A stretch of 11,738 nucleotides of DNA from Gonium pectorale (taxonomy: Eukaryota > Chlorophyta > Chlorophyceae > Chlamydomonadales > Volvocaceae). The notes under the pieces were generated by a model, which worked only from the letters and a program-made list of their open reading frames with translations, did not search any database and was not told the origin of the DNA. Position 1 is the first letter of the stretch. Each line of letters begins with the position of its first letter. Location: the NCBI GenBank assembly GCA_001584585.1, contig LSYV01000025.1, positions 1,788,892 through 1,800,629 of the forward strand. Reading direction: 5' to 3'. Of this stretch, positions 7,530 to 11,738 are shown in pieces. A program made the position numbers and the translations under genes.

Positions 7530-7727
7530 GGGGGTGTTACCTACTGTGCGTGCACGAGCACCCCTTCTTCCGGGCCCCATTTCTCGTCTGGGCCCGCCCC
7601 AAAAGGGCGTGTTTTTCGGGGGGAAAAACGTTCAAGATAGCCAGCCGGGCATCATGGCGTCACCCATGTTGCGCAGGCCGCGGCAGGCCGCTGCGATGCT
7701 GGGGGTGTTACCTGCTGTGCGCGCACG
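7530..7727 (+). repeat. Diverged direct duplication, 27 bp, 171 bp apart
   Basis: The copies are at 7530-7556 and 7701-7727 and agree at 25 of 27 positions; both contain GGGGGTGTTACCT and GTGC/GCGC variants. The second copy is part of a 26-codon ATG-to-TAA frame (7654-7734) with a signal-like composition, but the first copy is not in an equivalent frame. Confidence 0.7.
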
Positions 7728-7895
7728 GGGCTAACTACGGTAGACGCAGCTTTGGGTTGTCTATCTGGTGCTGTTAGGTGGCCCTGAGCCATCTCACGGT
7801 CGTCCGGTGTTGTTGAGAATGCGCGTCTGCAGACCCGCGCGCGCATGTATGGCGCCACCCACCCATGCTGCGGCAGGCCGCGCAAGCCGCTGCGG
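7654..7895 (+). repeat. Diverged direct duplication starting ATGGCG(T/C)CACCCA
   Basis: The copies at 7654-7695 and 7849-7895 share ATGGCG(T/C)CACCC, then a GCGGCAGGCCGC core and GCCGCTGCG, with small indels. Together with the 27-bp pair at 7530/7701 this suggests an old local duplication of roughly 170-200 bp. No protein is supported across it. Confidence 0.5.
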
Positions 7896-8984
7896 CCGCG
7901 CGCTGTGGCGACGCACAGAGCGGCGAGGCAGGGCGCGCGGGCACGCGAACCCCGCCCCATCCGTCCTCCCATGCATGCGATGCCGGCTGAGGCGACCCTG
8001 GCTCGGTTAACGAAGGTGCACTACTGCAAATACCACCCGCCGCCGCCGCCAAGGTGGCGGCTCGCGCACGGCGGCCGGTGACGGTGGGCGGGCTCGCTCG
8101 TCGCTTCATTCGTTTGCGGACCGGCTTGTTACGTACGCGGCTGGACTGACGTGGGCGGTGGGTGGCGGCTGGCGGGCGAGGTGCGTGGCGTGCGTGTCCC
8201 ATCGCACGCATCTAAGCTAGTGGCGGCAGCTGGCTGGGCGTCCAGCAGCCGGCGGGTGCTGGAGGCAGCAGGGTGATGAGCCGCGTGCGTGGCAGGGCCG
8301 ACGCCACACCCCATACAGGGCTGCTGCCTAGCTAGCGAAGAGAGGTAGGGACGGCTCCTGACGGTACTGCACCCGGCGGGCACCACGCACTCCGCCCTAA
8401 CCATATATACCGCAGGGCGGGAGCCGGCCGCTCCCAGTTAGATAGATAGACCCGCCTTGCCGCCAACGTGACCGCCGGCACGGCACCGCCGGCGCATATA
8501 TTGACGCAGCGGTCCGCAGCGGTGCCGCAGCGATTGCTGGAGGCCCCGCCTGTTATGATCCTCTGCGCAATGTATGGACGTTGGTGGGTAGGTCACCCGC
8601 GCAATTGGATTCGCGGGTGGATGGGCGGTGGCCACGGCTGCAACGCAGGCTGGCAGCAGTCTCCACGGCGCGCTGCTGTCAAATAACAGGCATACGTGTC
8701 CATCCGAAGCTATCTGAGGCCTATGCATCTAACAAATGGACAGCCTATCTGATACTTGTTCGATAGGCTCACTTGTCAAATCGTGCATGCCCGCCGCCGG
8801 CTCCCTCGGAGCGGAGGTGGTACACACCGAATGAGCGTGGGCGGGCAGGGTGTAGGCAACTGTATTTCATGCCTGAACCGTCTGAACCGTTCAGGTGAGC
8901 TAAGCCTAAGAAGCACCACCCCTAAACGCGCCCTAATGGCCTGGTAGGCCTGCTGTCACGTGGCGGATGTGACTTCGTGGTCGC
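7896..8984. other. GC-rich intergenic DNA, no gene seen
   Basis: It holds CCGCCG runs (8037-8052) that fold back with GGTGGCGGC, a GATA run at 8440-8450, and an 8-bp inverted repeat AGCCTATC/GATAGGCT at 8742-8749 and 8762-8769. Minus-strand frames at 7774-8211 and 8438-8728 are Arg/Pro/Ala-rich without a domain and are taken as composition artefacts. Confidence 0.45.
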
Positions 8985-9075
8985 ATGCTGGGTCTGGAAT
9001 TGCGGCACATGCATGCTGGATCCGGCATTATTGCGGCACATGCATGATGGATCCGGAAACGCGGTGCATACGTGC
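8985..9075 (+). repeat. Tandem repeat of 28-32 bp, three diverged units with GGATCCGG
   Basis: The units are 8985-9012, 9013-9043 and 9044-9075. Each begins ATG(C/A)TGG(A/G)TC(C/T)GG and ends with a GCGG...CAT...GC segment; units 2 and 3 carry GGATCCGG, and units 1 and 2 share TTGCGGCACATGC. A degenerate start of a fourth follows (ATGATGTCTCC). No frame continues through all units convincingly. Confidence 0.8.
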
Positions 9076-9235
9076 ATGATGTCTCCAAAAGCGCGTCATC
9101 ACTTGCGGGAGCCCTTGGGCGCCCACCCCGCCCGGCGTCACCCCGCCAACCCAAACACCGAGTTTTGCCTCGCCGTCGTCATCACCAGCGACCGGCCGAC
9201 TAGCCGAAGCGAGTATCACCCGCCGGGCATCCAGG

Positions 9236-9376
9236 TTTGATTAGAGCGGCTGGTGAACTGTTTGGTTAGTTTGAGCGGCTGGTGCGGCGCGGGGTGGTAG
9301 GGAAGGGGGATCTGAGGGGAAGGGGGGAGCCCCTTTCCCCCAGGTTTGCTTTGGTTTGAGCGGCTGGTGCGGCGCA
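9236..9376 (+). repeat. Three copies of a GAGCGGCTGGTG-type repeat
   Basis: The core AGCGGCTGGTG occurs at about 9244, 9273 and 9358, each preceded by a T-rich TTTGATTA/TTAGTTTG/TGGTTTG segment; the last two continue into CGGCGC. Spacing is irregular (about 30 and 85 bp), with a G/C-skewed insert between copies 2 and 3 that includes GGGGGGAGCCCC-like sequence. Confidence 0.75.
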
Positions 9377-10051
9377 TGCAGGGGCCGGGGGGCAGGCGAA
9401 CACCCCCTCCGCTCCCGGCACCGTGGAAGGAATGGAAGGATGGAAGGATGGAGCACACACCCCTCTACGGCCTCCAGCAGGGCATTTACCCAACTGAGCT
9501 CGCCCTGGAACCTACCTCAGCTCCATCCCCCCCTCGGCCCCGACGAGATGCCCTTCCTGGACCTCCTCCTCGTCCCCTGCCAGTTGACAATAATGTCTAC
9601 CGCCTCCAGAGTCCAGACACTCCTCTACGACACTCGCCGGCAGCCTGCCTTCCACCTTTCTCGTTTCGTCGCCCGCGACTCCAGCGTCGACGAGGCAAGC
9701 AAGCAGACGCAATATCTTCATAGGCAGGCCGGTTCCACCGCCTCCGCCAGGTCATCACTGACCACGACAAGCAACTTCTGCACCGAGATTGCCTCCCTCA
9801 TTGCAGAACACAGCAATAACGACTACAGCAAGGGCTACTTGCCCCTGATGACTTCCTCCAGCTTGTCACCCGCCGTATCCCCACGTCCCTGGACTGGCTC
9901 CCATGGCGGAAGTAAGGCCACCCCGCCCGGGGGCGGAGCTCGCTGTGGATGGGGATCCGGCAACGGACCGCACTCCGCCGTGTGTACTGTTTATTTGCCC
10001 CTTGCCCCCTCCCCCTGCTTTCGGTGGGTCGGGCATTCGGGTTCATGCTGA
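9356..10051 (+). other. Long open stretch of doubtful coding value, possibly a decayed element
   Basis: One frame is open for 231 codons, but it begins inside the repeat at 9236-9376 and other plus-strand frames are open over much of it. Parts look protein-like in different frames: SRFVARDSSVDEA (about 9659-9697) in one and FLQLVTRRIPTSLDWLPWRK (about 9853-9912, ending in TAA) in another. That would fit a frameshifted old coding sequence such as a retroelement remnant, but I recognise no catalytic motif. A GGAAGGAT run lies at about 9424-9451. Confidence 0.25.
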
Positions 10052-10671
10052 TCATCGATCGGGCTGGGCTTGGGAACCCAGTCAGCACCCAGCCTGGGAA
10101 TCGGCCGGTTATAGCTCATCCCCCGTCAAACCAACCCGGCCATCGCATGGTTGTCCTTAATGCGACGGACCACCGGGAGGTGCGGCCTCGGACGACGACC
10201 CCCCGGCACGAAGCCCTACCTGGCCCCTTCCTTTGTTCCACGCATCCTCAGCGCTCCCCTGCTGGTCGTTCGCCTGTTGCTTGGGATAGGGATCGGCCCA
10301 CGCCCGTTGTCTCCCCCTCCTCGCGCCTCGCCAGCCCCCTTGTTCGTTGATTGCCCCCTGACCCACGGTTACCCCGTGCCCACCGACTCCCCTTCCTTGC
10401 TCCGTAACCCTCCCCCGCCATACTCCTCGCTCCCTCCTTGACCTTCGTTCCCCTCGCCCGTCCCTCTCTCTTCATAGCGGGGGGCCGGCGGGGGGGGGGG
10501 GCTAGATTTATAGCTTTGCCTTTTTTCCGTTCACCGCTGTGTTCCTCCTTCGCCCCAGCCACTGACTTTATTCACCTCCTCTATCTTCCGTATGCACAGA
10601 TGCCCCTTGACGGGACGCTCTATGCTACCTGGGTCCCGTCCAATTGTTTTTCTGGTCTCGGTGAGTATTAG
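10052..10671. other. C-rich stretch with a 12-G run, no gene supported
   Basis: Plus-strand frames here (10151-10441, 9949-10350) are Pro/Ser/Arg-rich and follow the C-rich composition. A run of 12 G lies at 10490-10501. At 10600 an ATG follows a pyrimidine-rich CACAG acceptor-like site and 61 nt later comes GTGAGT (10661), which looks like an exon, but it does not join in phase to the next candidate. Confidence 0.4.
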
Positions 10672-10980
10672 CTGCTCTCGCAGTCGGGTTCGGTTGCCCT
10701 GCGGATTGTTTTCCTGTGGCAGGCCCCCGGCGGCTGCGAACCTGGACCGCCCCACTACGTACCGACCGCTGGCGCTCTTCCCAGTTTCTTCCTTCTCTTC
10801 ACTTTGCGCCCTCAGCTCAGCTGCTATGCACGGGCTGGGCGGTGGGCTGGGACCACAATCACCTTCGTGGACCGCTCCATGCATACGCCCACTAAGCCCA
10901 TCCACCAACCCGGCCCGGCCCTGTCGTCACGCCCACAACTACCACAACCAGTCATCAGGACAACAGGACAACAGCAGTAA
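10672..10980 (+). CDS. Possible terminal exon, unidentified Pro-rich product (weak)
   Basis: After a TAG at 10669-10671 a frame is open for 102 codons to TAA at 10978-10980, without an early ATG. A GGCAG acceptor-like site at 10718-10722 would start an exon at 10723 reading APGGCEPGPPHYVPTAGALP, and the frame ends with a Gln/Pro/Thr-rich tail (TITFVDRSMHTPTKPIHQPG). It overlaps a 130-codon ATG frame (10592-10984) in another phase, so composition alone may explain it. No family is recognised. Confidence 0.2.
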   Translation: MLSQSGSVALRIVFLWQAPGGCEPGPPHYVPTAGALPSFFLLFTLRPQLSCYARAGRWAGTTITFVDRSMHTPTKPIHQPGPALSSRPQLPQPVIRTTGQQQ

Positions 10981-11486
10981 TTAACTCATGGCCACTTGGT
11001 CAGGGCGGGTGGTTATCTTCCTGTAAGGCCCAGGGTGTGTGCGTGGCGGGTGGATGAAGCTAGGGGTAGATAGGCGACCAGCGCGGGACGCCAGGAGCCC
11101 GCCTGGGGCTGCTAGATGCGCGGACGGGGAGGGATGGAGCACTTAAAATAATAGGAAGGCGGGGGCCTCGCTCGCTAGATGGGCTTCATGTCAGAGGCGA
11201 AGAGAAAGGATTTGAAAAATCCGGGGCATGAGGGATGCTAGTCAGCCTCTTGGGGCGTGTGTCAATGTGTATGTACGGCACGGCGCGCGGCGGTTGGCAG
11301 TCGGTTAGTTGGAAGCGAGCCATGCAAAAGCTCAAACGAGACCTGCTGCATTTTGTTACATTCGCTATTTTGGGATGTTAGGGCCTCGAGCGTAGGCTTC
11401 CGGGATCGGCCCATCACGCGACGATCGATCGATCGCTTCTTTGCTCGCAACCCCGCCGGACTAGCTCGAACAAGTCCTCAACCAAA
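10981..11486. other. Intergenic DNA and probable 5' UTR of the next gene
   Basis: No coding region is recognised. A GATCGATCGATCG run lies at about 11422-11435. The last 50 bases before 11487 are C/A-rich and end in ACCAAA, typical of an algal 5' leader. The 118-codon frame at 11257-11613 crosses this leader and the hydrophobic exon in another phase and is not favoured. Confidence 0.4.
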
Positions 11487-11560
11487 ATGCTATCATCACG
11501 AGTGGTGGTTCCCGTCACGGCGGCTGTGGCCTCGGCGGTCGTGGGCTTCGCGCTGGGGCG
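11487..11560 (+). CDS. Probable first exon of a gene running off the right edge; hydrophobic N-terminus
   Basis: The ATG at 11487 sits in ACCAAAATG, a strong context for green algae. It opens MLSSRVVVPVTAAVASAVVG and then FALGR, one hydrophobic segment of about 18 residues after a single Arg, followed by Arg. The GTGCGT at 11561 is a favoured volvocine donor (phase 2); unspliced, the frame stops at TGA 11571-11573 after 28 codons. It could be a signal anchor, a signal peptide or an organelle membrane protein start. The rest of the gene is not in the window, so no function is offered. Confidence 0.4.
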
Positions 11561-11738
11561 GTGCGTCGCATGAGGCGGCACTGCTCCGCGACCTGATGGC
11601 GGGAGCGGCTTAGAAGCAGCGCCAGTCATATCGCATACGCAGGAGAACGAGGCAAAGGAAGCCTGCGATACATCGAACATACCCCGCCCCCCCCCCCCCC
11701 CCACACACACCGTACCACCAACCACCACCCACCCACCC
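11561..11738 (+). repeat. Probable intron start with a 16-C run and AC-rich tail
   Basis: A run of 16 C at 11687-11702 is followed by ACACACAC and a CCACC/CCACCC-rich end. The minus-strand frame over it is Gly/Val-rich low complexity. If 11561 is a donor, this is the 5' part of an intron. Confidence 0.45.

Noticed and set aside
7774..8211. 145-codon minus-strand Arg/Ala/Pro-rich frame
   Set aside because: High GC explains its length; there is no motif, and overlapping frames on both strands are equally open.
10248..10562. 104-codon minus-strand Gly/Arg/Lys-rich frame
   Set aside because: It crosses the homopolymer run at 10490-10501 and is low complexity throughout.
1..11738. tRNA, rRNA, CRISPR array or bacterial operon signals
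   Set aside because: I saw no tRNA-like GGTTCGAATC arm with a matching acceptor stem, no rRNA core sequence and no regularly spaced identical repeats with unique spacers. The tandem repeats present have no spacers.

Overview
The window looks like nuclear DNA from a volvocine green alga (Chlamydomonas, Gonium, Volvox or a relative). The evidence is one intron-dense gene for a gametolysin-type (peptidase M11) metalloprotease, GTGAGT/GTGCGT splice donors, a TGTAA polyadenylation word, and GC-rich intergenic DNA full of short tandem repeats, GT/AC tracts and homopolymer G/C runs. Only one gene is secure; nothing bacterial, viral or organellar stands out.

Layout. Positions 1-422 hold low-complexity G-rich DNA. 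Positions 423-557 form a nested fold-back element with 27-bp perfect terminal inverted repeats, followed by a 14-bp palindrome. Positions 558-1398 are the presumed upstream region and 5' end of the protease gene, with one weak signal-peptide exon candidate at 880-957. Positions 1399-5781 hold ten plus-strand exons that join into a single open frame of 471 codons plus TAA. The product has a Cys-containing prodomain-like start, a CSYNKT block, a complete metzincin zinc site (HEQMHNYGLSH), a Met-turn (DIMG), an NAPNMYRLGW block, a beta-rich C-terminal part, and a final MopE-like Cys/Asp motif (CINGLDDDCDGIVDNC). The first and signal-peptide exons are not resolved.

Positions 5782-11486 contain no gene I can support with confidence. 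There are two weak coding-like pieces (6625-6907 and 10672-10980), a 31-bp tandem repeat (7329-7403), dispersed diverged duplications (7530-7895), a 28-32 bp tandem repeat carrying GGATCCGG (8985-9075), three copies of a GAGCGGCTGGTG-type repeat (9236-9376), a long plus-strand open stretch of doubtful meaning (9356-10051) and homopolymer runs. At 11487-11560 a good algal start context opens a short hydrophobic N-terminus with a GTGCGT donor. It is probably the first exon of a gene that continues past the right edge.

Functionally the window gives one story: a secreted or cell-wall-directed zinc protease of the gametolysin/VMP family, expanded in volvocine algae and known from cell-wall or extracellular-matrix degradation. 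The other elements have no visible link to it.
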